The notes beneath the pieces were generated by a model. The model made no database searches. It saw only the letters and a program-made list of their open reading frames with translations, and had not been told where the DNA came from. A stretch of 64,000 bases of DNA from Kiritimatiellia bacterium. GTDB taxonomy: Bacteria; Verrucomicrobiota; Kiritimatiellia; UBA8416; JADHWI01. A program made the position numbers and the translations under genes. Below are positions 1-7,823 of the stretch, piece after piece (position 1 is the stretch's first letter; every line of letters starts with the position of its first letter). The DNA lies in the NCBI GenBank assembly GCA_030744755.1, contig JASLPY010000007.1, positions 1 to 64,000 on the forward strand, written 5' to 3'.

Positions 1-278
1 TTCTTGAATTCGCTGAACGCCGCACTCAGGAATGCATATAGACCGTGATCCTTCTCCACCGAGAGGACTTCACTTACCCGTCCTGCAAGCTCTTTGGTTA
101 CAACGCCGAGCCCCGGACCAATCTCCAGCACCCTGTCATTCGACTGCAGCTCCGCCGTCTCCAACAGAATTCGTAGGATATTGCGATCGGTCAGGAAGTT
201 CTGCCCCATAGCCTTACTGGGCCTGAGCCCCCGTTCCTGCAGAACGGCTCTCACCTCGGTAGGGGTACATGGTATCAT
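1..278 (-). CDS. rsmA/ksgA: 16S rRNA dimethyladenosine transferase, N-terminal part (cut by window edge)
   Basis: The minus-strand frame from 278 to the window edge reads about 92 residues of a KsgA/RsmA enzyme, which dimethylates two adjacent adenines near the 3' end of 16S rRNA using SAM. Visible are the family N-terminus with GQNFLTDRNIL (about residues 25-35) and the SAM-binding motif VLEIGPGLGVVTKEL (about 50-64). The gene is not in the ORF track because it has no stop in the window. The start is the ATG at 278, read as MIPCTPTEVRAVL. It lies 9 nt after the stop of the surA-like gene on the same strand, recalling the surA-pdxA-ksgA order of enterobacteria but without pdxA. Confidence 0.93.
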   Translation of the reverse strand, partial: MIPCTPTEVRAVLQERGLRPSKAMGQNFLTDRNILRILLETAELQSNDRVLEIGPGLGVVTKELAGRVSEVLSVEKDHGLYAFLSAAFSEFK

Positions 279-286
279 CTCGAGTC

Positions 287-1267
287 CTAGTAGAGCTCGA
301 CATTGAAGATCTTCACGTACGATTGCCGGCGCAGGCTCTCAATCCATACGGACTGAAGCCGCACTCCTTCCGCCCTGCGTAGTTCCGACTCGATCTCGGA
401 CTGCACTTCCCCAAAGGGAGTAACCGAGGCCTCCTTCCTCTCCTCGACCTTGAGTATGTAGATCTCTTCCTCCGTATCGATCAATTCGCTGACTTTCCCG
501 GGCTTCAATTCTCTTGTCGCATCAGCCAGTACGGACCTGAGAAACTCAGGTTTGACCCATCCCCAGTCTCCACCGTCGGCAGCATGAGTTCCTTTTGAAA
601 CTTCGACGGCCACCTTGGCAAAATCTTCGCCTCCCGAAGTAATACGATCCCGTATCTTCTTTGCCTTCTTTAGAACGTCTTCGCCGGAGACCTTGTCCCT
701 GTGCAGCACGATCATCCGCAATCGGACCTCGCCGGGGGTGAAGTACTCATCCCGCTCAGAATCGTACGCGTCCTTTACGGCCTGTGCGGACACCCTGATA
801 TTGGAGGTCACCTTCGTTGAACGCATCGTGGATACTATCAACCGTTCCCTGATCAACTGTCGCCAATCTTCTTCCAGGAGCCTGTCATCTGCCAGTGCTG
901 CCTTCAGCTTGGCTTCGTCGCCTCCAAAACGATCGTGGACGATCTCCTCTATCCGCTTATCAACTGCCCACTCAGGAAGCTGCCCCCCCTCCATCTCGAA
1001 CGAATCAAGCATGAGCTTCCGTTCAATGGCTCTCTCGGTCGCCCTTGCAAATTCTTCCTTCATCCTGGCCTGGAGCTTCTCTCCGTGCAGTTGGGTTTCG
1101 AGCTTCTGGCGGATGGGACCCACCATCTCCAGAACGTCGGCCACTGTTATCACGTGCTCATTGACATACGCTGCTACGCCATCGAAGAGTATAGTGTTCT
1201 CAGCCATGCCTGCCGGCACTGCCGACAGAAGTGCTGTGAGTAGCGCAATTTTGATGAATACTCGCAT
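287..1267 (-). CDS. SurA-like periplasmic peptidylprolyl isomerase/chaperone
   Basis: Exported parvulin-type chaperone, expected to help outer-membrane proteins fold in the periplasm. The ORF track starts at 1303, but the ATG at 1267 is preferred: AGGAG lies 9 nt upstream and the product then begins with a clean signal peptide (MRVFIKIALLTALL...AGMA). Residues about 25-145 are a SurA N-like helical domain. Residues about 178-278 form one rotamase domain (FTPGEVRLRMIVLHRD ... GGDWGWV ... YILKVEER). E. coli SurA has two parvulin domains and about 430 residues, so this 326-residue version is a short single-domain form. It sits directly before ksgA. The family is clear; true orthology to SurA is less certain, PrsA/PpiD-like being the alternative. 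Confidence 0.85.
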   Translation of the reverse strand: MRVFIKIALLTALLSAVPAGMAENTILFDGVAAYVNEHVITVADVLEMVGPIRQKLETQLHGEKLQARMKEEFARATERAIERKLMLDSFEMEGGQLPEWAVDKRIEEIVHDRFGGDEAKLKAALADDRLLEEDWRQLIRERLIVSTMRSTKVTSNIRVSAQAVKDAYDSERDEYFTPGEVRLRMIVLHRDKVSGEDVLKKAKKIRDRITSGGEDFAKVAVEVSKGTHAADGGDWGWVKPEFLRSVLADATRELKPGKVSELIDTEEEIYILKVEERKEASVTPFGEVQSEIESELRRAEGVRLQSVWIESLRRQSYVKIFNVELY

Positions 1268-1355
1268 CCGGATTCGCTCCTGGATTCTCTGTTTAAAATG
1301 CAATACGCCGATGGTTCCTCATCAACTTCCGCACAGTATAGGCGTACAAACGCCG

Positions 1356-1385
1356 TTGACAACCCCTTTCCCGCAGACCTATAAT
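1356..1385 (+). promoter_or_regulatory. Near-consensus sigma-70 promoter of the lipoprotein gene
   Basis: TTGACA (1356-1361) and TATAAT (1380-1385) are both perfect consensus hexamers, separated by 18 nt. The predicted transcription start (about 1392) lies only about 3 nt before the ATG at 1395, so the mRNA would be leaderless or almost so. No Shine-Dalgarno sequence precedes that ATG. Confidence 0.75.
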
Positions 1386-1394
1386 TCCTCCGTT

Positions 1395-2087
1395 ATGAAA
1401 ACACGTACCATCGCCGCATTTGTCGTCTGTTCTACAATCGCAACGTTGTTCCTCTGCATGGCAGGTTGCGAAACGGAATCTTCTTCCAGCAGTTCCGTAT
1501 CCATATCACCTTCGTCTGCCACGCTGTACGCCGGTGAATCCAGGGAGTTCACAGCCTCCGGCGGCGACAACTACGAATGGAGCCTCAGCAGTAGCGACTA
1601 CGGGCTGCTCTCTACCAAGTCGGGGGGGTCCACGGTCTATACCAGCATGTACGAGCCAGACACGGGAACGGCCGTTGCAGTGACGCTTAAGGTTGTCGCG
1701 ACGATTGAAGGGGCCGGGCCCACATCTACATCTACCAACGACTCAGGATCAACCACGACCAGGTCCGGCGAAGCCGTAATAACGCATGTAGGCCCTGAAA
1801 GTGAAGAAGCGGAGGAAGAAGAGGAGGAGACGGACCTCTCAGTCAGCCCCGGAAGCGGTGTGACCCTGTTAGACGGTGAAACGCAGATCTACACCGCATC
1901 AGGTGGTGACGGGACATATTCCTGGGCCCTGTCGGACGGTGACCTCGGCTGGATTTCCACAAGCAGTGGAGAGTCCACCACGTACACAAGCACGTTCGCA
2001 TCCGACACCAACACGACCGAAGCAACGCAGTTTCTGACTGTGACGTCCGGTGAGTCCGATTTAACGGTGTCGATCACCCACGAGTAA
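1395..2087 (+). CDS. Putative lipoprotein with two Ig-like repeats
   Basis: The 490-residue ORF in the track is an upstream over-extension across the surA-like gene. The real product starts at the ATG at 1395 (230 aa), where a lipoprotein signal peptide begins: MKTRTIAAF...LFLCMAGC, lipid attachment probably at Cys25. Two similar BIG-like beta modules follow, about residues 37-90 (ISPSSATLYAGESREFTASG) and 145-200 (VSPGSGVTLLDGETQIYTASG), joined by a Thr/Ser linker and an acidic Glu stretch. The role is unknown; surface display or envelope binding is the general expectation. It is 14 nt from the TrmH-family gene, so the two are likely co-transcribed. Confidence 0.7.
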   Translation: MKTRTIAAFVVCSTIATLFLCMAGCETESSSSSSVSISPSSATLYAGESREFTASGGDNYEWSLSSSDYGLLSTKSGGSTVYTSMYEPDTGTAVAVTLKVVATIEGAGPTSTSTNDSGSTTTRSGEAVITHVGPESEEAEEEEEETDLSVSPGSGVTLLDGETQIYTASGGDGTYSWALSDGDLGWISTSSGESTTYTSTFASDTNTTEATQFLTVTSGESDLTVSITHE

Positions 2088-2101
2088 CAGCTGTCCCCGC
2101 C

Positions 2102-2917
2102 ATGAAGGACAATCCGCTCGTCATATCCAGTCTTGGGAACCCCCGCGTTAAAAACGTTGTCAAACTGCGCCAACGCTCACACCGTGACGACATGGGCCTC
2201 ATGATCGTCGAAGGCTACCGCGAAATCCTTCGAGCGTTGGACAACGCCCACTTCCCGAAGGAACTTTTCTACTGCCGCGATCTTTTCCAGGGAGAGAACA
2301 ACGATGCGCTTCTGGACCGGTCCAGGGAGGCTGGAACTGAACTTGTTGACTGTTCCGTGCCGGTCTTTAAAAAGATCTCATACCGGGACCGTCCCGACGG
2401 ACTTCTTGCCCTGGCACCCCAAGTCCACTTCTCTCTTCAGGACCTCGACCTGGGCGACTCGCCACTGGTAATAGTAGCCGAGGCCATAGAGAAACCCGGC
2501 AACCTGGGAACGATCCTCCGAAGCGCTGATGCCGCGGGCGTCGATGCCGTGATAGTCTGCGACCGCTGCACCGACATCAACAACCCCAATGTTGTCCGCG
2601 CCAGCATCGGAACAATCTTTTCCCTGCCGGTTGTTGAAGCCACTTCACGTGAGGCCCAGGACTGGCTCCGGCAGAAAGATATGAAGATCCTCGCCGCCAC
2701 CCCTCATGCATCAAACCTGTACAGCGAAACGGACATGACCGCCGCAACCGCAATAGTGGTTGGAACAGAGCAATACGGCCTGAGCAAGACATGGATGGAA
2801 CAAGCCGACTACAAGGTCAGAATCCCCATGCTTGGACAGTCTGATTCGCTCAACGTAGCGTCCGCCACCACGATCCTTCTGTACGAAGCCATCCGCCAGC
2901 GTGGACATAGCCGATAA
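2102..2917 (+). CDS. TrmH/SpoU-family RNA 2'-O-ribose methyltransferase
   Basis: SAM-dependent methyltransferase of the SPOUT class that methylates a ribose 2'-OH in rRNA or tRNA. All three SpoU motifs are present: motif 1 EKPGNLGTILRSADAAGV (about residues 126-143), motif 2 VVGTEQYGLS (about 219-228), and motif 3 IPMLGQSDSLNVASATTILL (about 240-259) with the trefoil-knot asparagine. Residues 1-100 match the SpoU substrate-binding domain, including the conserved opening ISSLGNPRVKNVVKLRQ. Length (271 aa) is usual for RlmB/TrmH-type enzymes. Which nucleotide is modified cannot be told from sequence. It lies downstream of the lipoprotein gene and converges with the zinc-ribbon gene. Confidence 0.9.
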   Translation: MKDNPLVISSLGNPRVKNVVKLRQRSHRDDMGLMIVEGYREILRALDNAHFPKELFYCRDLFQGENNDALLDRSREAGTELVDCSVPVFKKISYRDRPDGLLALAPQVHFSLQDLDLGDSPLVIVAEAIEKPGNLGTILRSADAAGVDAVIVCDRCTDINNPNVVRASIGTIFSLPVVEATSREAQDWLRQKDMKILAATPHASNLYSETDMTAATAIVVGTEQYGLSKTWMEQADYKVRIPMLGQSDSLNVASATTILLYEAIRQRGHSR

Positions 2918-2956
2918 ATGTCGAATGCAGCATGTGAATGGCCCGTTCACCCCCCC

Positions 2957-3334
2957 CTACTCTTCCGTCTCCTCTTCTTCGAGTCTTTCGAAGTCATCAC
3001 ACAGGTCGGTTGCCTCGATTTCCTTCTCGTGAAAGCCGCAACGCTGGACGAATGGATTGACAATGTAGTGCTTGCAGTACCGGCAGCATTTCTGCTTCTC
3101 GTCTTCACCGAAGATATTCAGGATTTCGGGCCCGTCGTCATCGGAAAAGATACTTGGTTTCTTTGGTTCCCCCCGGGGTATTTCCTCTTCGTCAGCGAAC
3201 TCGTGACCGCATGAAGCACAGACTCGCTTCTCACCGACTTTTTTGAAGCCGTCGTATATTGGCTCTCGCTTGACGAAAGTCTCTTCGCCGCAGGCTGGAC
3301 ACGCTACTTCAAGAAATCCACTCATGATTCGCAT
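2957..3334 (-). CDS. Small zinc-ribbon protein of unknown function
   Basis: A 125-residue acidic protein that I do not recognise. It carries a CPACGEE...CASCGHEF pair typical of a zinc ribbon (about residues 12-45). A second cysteine-rich segment follows (about 83-113: CCRYCKHY...CGFHEKEIEATDLCDDF), resembling small metal-binding modules. The tail is glutamate-rich. It may really start at the second Met (3325). Neither start has a clear ribosome-binding site, and the start lies only 3 nt from the end of the 210-bp repeat element at 3337-3546, which therefore forms its whole upstream region. The domain content suggests a nucleic-acid or protein adaptor, which is inference. Confidence 0.6.
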   Translation of the reverse strand: MRIMSGFLEVACPACGEETFVKREPIYDGFKKVGEKRVCASCGHEFADEEEIPRGEPKKPSIFSDDDGPEILNIFGEDEKQKCCRYCKHYIVNPFVQRCGFHEKEIEATDLCDDFERLEEEETEE

Positions 3335-3336
3335 CC

Positions 3337-3546
3337 GGGGTCGGCCCTTAAATTAACAGTTAACGCTTGCAAGCGTTAATCGTTAATTTAACGACGTGTT
3401 GCTCAAACCGAGATTCCTCGACTTCGCTCGGAATGACAGTTTTGGAATTGTCGAGTTCCCTCAGAAACTGTCATGCTGAGCTTGCCGAAGCATCTCGCCG
3501 AAGGCGCGTTTTCGATTTGGGCAACACGCCGTTAAGGGCCGACCCC
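3337..3546. repeat. 210-bp MITE-like palindromic element
   Basis: The element is bounded by perfect 15-bp inverted repeats, GGGGTCGGCCCTTAA at 3337-3351 and TTAAGGGCCGACCCC at 3532-3546. Inside are nested inverted arms: a perfect 20-bp palindrome (TTAACGCTTGCAAGCGTTAA), then ACGACGTGTTGCTCAAA facing TTTGGGCAACACGCCGT, then a GATTCCTCGACTTCGCTCGG-type repeat facing CTGAGCTTGCCGAAGCATCT. The last pair resembles a palindrome I recall as widespread in bacterial genomes. There is no coding capacity, so it would be non-autonomous. It fills the gap between alaS (stop 8 nt away) and the zinc-ribbon gene. Confidence 0.85.
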
Positions 3547-3554
3547 TATTCCTG

Positions 3555-5339
3555 TTACTCCAGTACCGCACGGATCCTGCGTACGCCGGCGCTGGACGAT
3601 CCCTCTTTCTTGATTCTGAAATGCCCCAGCTCGCCGGTACGCTCAACGTGAGGTCCGCCGCAGACCTCCTTCGAGAAGTCACCCATGGTGTAGACTTTAA
3701 CCTGTTCCCCGTACTTGCCGGAGAACAAGGCTGTTGCACCTGACTCCCTGGCCTCGCCGAGCGTCATGACTTCCATGGCGACGGAAAGATCCTTCTGGAT
3801 AACTTCGTTCACCATGTCCTGCACCTTCTGCTTCTCCTCGTCCGTCATTTTCGCCGGATGTGAGAAGTCGAATCGCAGCCGTTTCGGCGTAATGTTGGAA
3901 CCCCTCTGCTGCACGTGATCTCCGAGGACCAGTTGAAGGCTCCTGTGAAGCAGGTGCGTTGCACTGTGCAGGCGGGTCGTAGCCTCGGAATGATCGCCAA
4001 GGCCTCCCTTGAAGGACTCGGCGCCCTGCTTGGACACCTCCCTGTGCTTCTTGAAGGCTTTCTCGAAACCTTTCCGGTCCACGCTCAACCCCTGCTCTGA
4101 ACAGATTTCTTCCGTGAATTCGAGAGGAAAACCGTAAGTATCAAAAAGACGAAAAGCCACCCTGCCGGACACGACAGACTGGTTGTGAACCTTCATCTGT
4201 TCCAAGACCTTGCTGAGTTCCACTGTTCCCCTGTTCAAGGTCTTCTCGAACCTGGCTTCTTCAGTCATCAGTTCAGACAGAACGCGTTCCCGCTGAGTTT
4301 CCAACTCGGGATATGCGTGCTTGTAATTCTCGATGATACGCTCGGCGATTGGACCTGAGAATCCTTCCTGCATGCCGATGTTCCTGGCAAAACGCACCGA
4401 GCGTCGAATCAGGCGGCGCAGGACGTACCCCTGCCCCAGGTTGCCGGGAACAACACCTCTCTCATCACCAAGGATGAACACCGCGCTGCGAAGATGGTCT
4501 GAGATTACCCGGAAAGCCTGTCCTGTGTCCGCATCAGCTTGCATGTCACGCCCGCTGCCTTCGCTGATCGCTTCGATTATCGGGGTAAACAGTTCCGTTT
4601 CAAAAACCGATGCCTTTCCCTGCAGCATAGCCACCGTTCGCTCAACTCCCATGCCCGTATCGACGTTACGCTGGGAAAGCGGCTCAAAGCTACCCGAGTC
4701 CGTCTTGCGGTATTGCATGAAGACATCGTTCCAGATCTCGAAGTACTTACCGCAGGAACACCCGGGCCTGCATTTGGATCCGCACTCGGCCTTCCCGGTA
4801 TCTATGAACATCTCCGTATCCGGACCACAGGGGCCTGTCTTGCCGGCTGGCCCCCACCAGTTATCTTCCATAGGCAGCTCGAAGATCCGTTCCCTGGGAA
4901 TGCCCAGTTTCTCCCATATCCGAATCGATTCATCGTCCACTGGTACGGTTTCATTACCGGCAAAAACCGATACGTGAAGTTGATCCGGGTTGAACCCGAG
5001 ATACTCGCTGGAAGTCAGGAATTCGAAAGACCATGTGATCGCCTCCTCCTTGAAGTAATCACCGAGCGACCAGTTACCAAGCATTTCGAAGAATGTCAGA
5101 TGAGACGAATCTCCAACGGATTCAATATCGCCCGTACGGATGCACTTCTGAACGTTGCATAGTCTTGTGCCCGATGGGTGCGGCTCACCCAGAAGGTACG
5201 GGACGAGCGGATGCATTCCAGCGGTCGTAAAGAGCACCGTGGGATCGTTCTCGGGTATCAGGGAGCTTCCTGAAATAGTCGAATGCCCCTTGCCTTCAAA
5301 GAACTTCAGGTACATCTCTCGGAGTTCGTCTGGCCTCAT
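3555..5339 (-). CDS. alaS: Alanyl-tRNA synthetase, short form lacking the C-terminal domain
   Basis: Charges tRNA-Ala. The N-terminal class II catalytic core is intact (MRPDELREMYLKFFEGKGH ... FTTAGMHPLVPYLLG ... FEMLGNWSLGDYFKEEAI). The editing domain is also complete, with its metal-binding HSATHLLH (about residue 457) and CGGPHVERTG (about 560). The protein ends at 594 residues with SAGVRRIRAVLE, whereas most bacterial AlaRS have about 850-900 and continue into a coiled coil plus the C-Ala/DHHA1 domain. The frame closes with an ordinary TAA and no in-frame continuation was noticed, so this is a natural-looking short form rather than a frameshift. AAGGAAG precedes the ATG. It follows recA by 13 nt. 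Confidence 0.95.
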   Translation of the reverse strand: MRPDELREMYLKFFEGKGHSTISGSSLIPENDPTVLFTTAGMHPLVPYLLGEPHPSGTRLCNVQKCIRTGDIESVGDSSHLTFFEMLGNWSLGDYFKEEAITWSFEFLTSSEYLGFNPDQLHVSVFAGNETVPVDDESIRIWEKLGIPRERIFELPMEDNWWGPAGKTGPCGPDTEMFIDTGKAECGSKCRPGCSCGKYFEIWNDVFMQYRKTDSGSFEPLSQRNVDTGMGVERTVAMLQGKASVFETELFTPIIEAISEGSGRDMQADADTGQAFRVISDHLRSAVFILGDERGVVPGNLGQGYVLRRLIRRSVRFARNIGMQEGFSGPIAERIIENYKHAYPELETQRERVLSELMTEEARFEKTLNRGTVELSKVLEQMKVHNQSVVSGRVAFRLFDTYGFPLEFTEEICSEQGLSVDRKGFEKAFKKHREVSKQGAESFKGGLGDHSEATTRLHSATHLLHRSLQLVLGDHVQQRGSNITPKRLRFDFSHPAKMTDEEKQKVQDMVNEVIQKDLSVAMEVMTLGEARESGATALFSGKYGEQVKVYTMGDFSKEVCGGPHVERTGELGHFRIKKEGSSSAGVRRIRAVLE

Positions 5340-5352
5340 CTCTGCGTCTTCC

Positions 5353-6357
5353 TTACTGGTTCAAGTTGTCCTTAACAGCCTTTATGAGCTTTTCCGTGAG
5401 GTCAGGGTTCTCTTCCATGTGCAGCCTTGCGGCCTGTTGGCCCTGGCCTATCTGTTCGCCGTCAAACGAGAGCCACGATCCTCTCTTCTGTATGAGGCCC
5501 TGCTTCAAAGCCGAATCCAGAACGGATCCTTCCCATGAAATGCCCTTGGAATAGAGGATGTCGAATTCGGCTTCGGTGAAGGGCGGTGCAACCTTGTTTT
5601 TCACGACCTTAACCCTCGTACGGTTACCCATTACCTTACCTGTAGAATCCTTTATTGCACCTATGCGGCGAATATCGAGTCTGACGGAGGAATAGAATTT
5701 CAGCGCGCGCCCTCCGGGAGTGGTCTCGGGGTTGCCGAACATCACACCGATCTTTTCCCTGATCTGGTTGGTGAAGATGCAAAGCGTTTTGGAGGTGGCT
5801 ATTGCAGCTGTAAGTTTCCGCATGGCCTGGGACATCAATCTGGCCTGCAGCCCCATGTGGGAATCGCCCATGTTGCCTTCCAACTCGGCTCGAGGCGTCA
5901 GGGCTGCCACGGAATCGACCACTACAATGTCCAGCGCTCCGCTGCGCACGAGTGTCTCGGTGATCGTAAGGGCCTCTTCGCCTGATCCCGGCTGGGATAC
6001 GAGAAGATCGTCGAGATTAACCCCGATCTTCTGCGCGTAGCCGGGATCCATGGCGTGTTCCGCATCAACGAAAGCCGCCAGGCCGCCGGCCTTCTGAACA
6101 CTGGCAATCAGGTGTAGCGTCAGCGTGGTCTTACCGGAAGATTCCGGCCCGAAGATCTCCACGACTCTTCCCTTGGGTAACCCCCAGACTCCAAGAGCAA
6201 GGTCCAGAGAGAACGATCCGGTCGAGATGCTGGGGATCTGTATCGATGTATCGACATCGCCCATGCGCATGATAGCGCCGTCGCCAAACTCCTTCTTGAT
6301 CTGGGCCAGTACTGCACTAAGTTCGGTCGGATACTCTTTGTCGGGTTTCTTTGCCAT
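5353..6357 (-). CDS. recA: Recombinase RecA
   Basis: DNA strand-exchange ATPase and co-protease for LexA-type repressors. The sequence is canonical over 334 residues: Walker [15 protein letters not shown] (about 69-82), the [20 protein letters not shown] loop 1 region, loop 2 with [20 protein letters not shown], and the C-terminal domain. The acidic tail is short. A strong GAGGAG lies 7-9 nt before the ATG. It is followed after 13 nt by alaS, and pncC ends just upstream, so the three are probably co-transcribed. Confidence 0.98.
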   Translation of the reverse strand: MAKKPDKEYPTELSAVLAQIKKEFGDGAIMRMGDVDTSIQIPSISTGSFSLDLALGVWGLPKGRVVEIFGPESSGKTTLTLHLIASVQKAGGLAAFVDAEHAMDPGYAQKIGVNLDDLLVSQPGSGEEALTITETLVRSGALDIVVVDSVAALTPRAELEGNMGDSHMGLQARLMSQAMRKLTAAIATSKTLCIFTNQIREKIGVMFGNPETTPGGRALKFYSSVRLDIRRIGAIKDSTGKVMGNRTRVKVVKNKVAPPFTEAEFDILYSKGISWEGSVLDSALKQGLIQKRGSWLSFDGEQIGQGQQAARLHMEENPDLTEKLIKAVKDNLNQ

Positions 6358-6367
6358 TGTCTTCTCC

Positions 6368-6862
6368 TCAGTGTCTAACTACATCCAGCAACAGGTTCAG
6401 TGCACACTGACTACTCTGCCACTTCAACTCTTCGCGGTCCCCACTATTGCAGAATCTGCGTACAACGCAATCCTTAGCAGTGCTGACTGCCACAAAAACC
6501 AGGCCCACCGGCTTTCCGGGGGTGTCACCACCGGGACCCATGATGCCCGTGATACCGACACCTGCGTCCGTGGCGAAACGTTTCCGCACGCCTTCCGCCA
6601 TTTGCCTGGCAACCGGCTCGCTAACGGCCCCTTCGGAAGCAAGGATGCCCTGGTCTACATCCAGTTCGCGTACCTTGACTTCATTCGAATAGGCTATAAC
6701 TCCGCCGGCAAAGTATCCCGAGCTTCCGCTTACACATGTAATCCGGTGTCCGATCAGGCCCCCGGTGCATGATTCGGCTACGGCAAGTGTAAGACATTCC
6801 TCTGAAAGGAGACTGCCCACCCGCTCTTCTACAGTGCGGTCAACCTGTGTGCTAGTCGCCAT
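6368..6862 (-). CDS. pncC: Nicotinamide-nucleotide amidohydrolase (CinA C-terminal domain family)
   Basis: Deamidates NMN in pyridine-nucleotide recycling. It is the stand-alone C-terminal CinA domain: [17 protein letters not shown] (about residues 27-43), [30 protein letters not shown]. The ORF track starts at 6949, but that extension lies inside galE; the ATG at 6862 gives a 164-residue product, the normal family length, and overlaps the galE stop by 11 nt, implying translational coupling. There is no N-terminal MoCF-like CinA domain. The cinA-recA adjacency is common in bacteria. Confidence 0.92.
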   Translation of the reverse strand: MATSTQVDRTVEERVGSLLSEECLTLAVAESCTGGLIGHRITCVSGSSGYFAGGVIAYSNEVKVRELDVDQGILASEGAVSEPVARQMAEGVRKRFATDAGVGITGIMGPGGDTPGKPVGLVFVAVSTAKDCVVRRFCNSGDREELKWQSSQCALNLLLDVVRH

Positions 6863-7823
6863 ATCCTTCGGGGTGTTCCTGGTGCCAGTCCCAGGCACTC
6901 TTGATGATTGATTCGAGGTCGTCCAGTCCAGGACGCCATCCCAAGACATCGTGGGCCTTCTGCGCGGATGCTATGAGTCGTGCAGGATCCCCCGGCCTTC
7001 GCGCGGCCACCCTTGCGGGAATCGGGTGCCCCGTTACGCGTCTCGCAGTTTCAATGACGTCCTTGACCGAGTACCCGGTGCCGTTACCAAGATTGAATGG
7101 ACCGGAATGATCGCCCGTCAGCGCCAGGATGTGGGCCCGCGAGAGGTCAACAATGTGAATGTAATCTCTGAGACAAGTCCCGTCAGGTGTTTCGTAATCA
7201 TCTCCGAAAATCTGTACTTCTTCTCTCTTCCCGAGGGCGACCTGGAGAATTATCGGGATCAGGTGCGTCTCCGGATCGTGATCCTCTCCGAACTTCGCGG
7301 TAGCTCCGCAAGCATTGAAGTAGCGAAGGAACACAGCCTTGATACCGCGGAGTTCCTCGTACCATCGAAGGGCCTTCTCAAGGGCCAGCTTTGACTCCCC
7401 GTAAGGATTCTCCGGCTTCTGCATCTCTTCTTCCGTGATCGGAACGCGGTCCGGTTGACCGTAAGTGGCACAGGTCGACGAGAAGACGATCTTCTTGCAC
7501 CCGGATACCAGCATGGCATCGACCAGGTTGAGTCCGCCAACCAGGTTGTTCTGAAAATAGGTCTCCGGCACCTCCATTGACTCACCGACAAGCGCATAAG
7601 CGGCAAAGTGCATTACGGCGTCCGGTTTGATAACTGCCATTGCTTCGGCTATCCGCGTACGGTTCCTCAAGTCGCCTTCCTCAACGTTCGCACGCACGTC
7701 TATGGCACTCCTGTGACCTCTTTCGAAATTGTCGAACACCGTTACTTCGTGCCCGGCATCCAGGAGCATCTCAGTAGTGACACTTCCGATGTAACCGGCA
7801 CCTCCAGTGACGAGGATTCTCAT
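6852..7823 (-). CDS. galE: UDP-glucose 4-epimerase
   Basis: Interconverts UDP-glucose and UDP-galactose (or the GlcNAc/GalNAc pair), supplying envelope glycans. It is an extended short-chain dehydrogenase: NAD-binding MRILVTGGAGYIGSVTTEML at the N-terminus, the FSSTCATYG serine loop and the catalytic YGESKLALEK (Tyr-x3-Lys, about residues 145-149), then FRYFNACGA-like FLRYFNACGA and the GLRDYIHV-like CLRDYIHIVDL. 323 residues is normal. Its ATG overlaps the lpxD stop by 4 nt and its end overlaps pncC by 11 nt, so the three form a tightly coupled set. Confidence 0.95.
   Translation of the reverse strand: MRILVTGGAGYIGSVTTEMLLDAGHEVTVFDNFERGHRSAIDVRANVEEGDLRNRTRIAEAMAVIKPDAVMHFAAYALVGESMEVPETYFQNNLVGGLNLVDAMLVSGCKKIVFSSTCATYGQPDRVPITEEEMQKPENPYGESKLALEKALRWYEELRGIKAVFLRYFNACGATAKFGEDHDPETHLIPIILQVALGKREEVQIFGDDYETPDGTCLRDYIHIVDLSRAHILALTGDHSGPFNLGNGTGYSVKDVIETARRVTGHPIPARVAARRPGDPARLIASAQKAHDVLGWRPGLDDLESIIKSAWDWHQEHPEGYGD

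Noticed and set aside
615-1394. Upstream part of the 490-residue ORF
   Set aside because: Antisense to the surA-like gene; the signal peptide and promoter place the true start at 1395.
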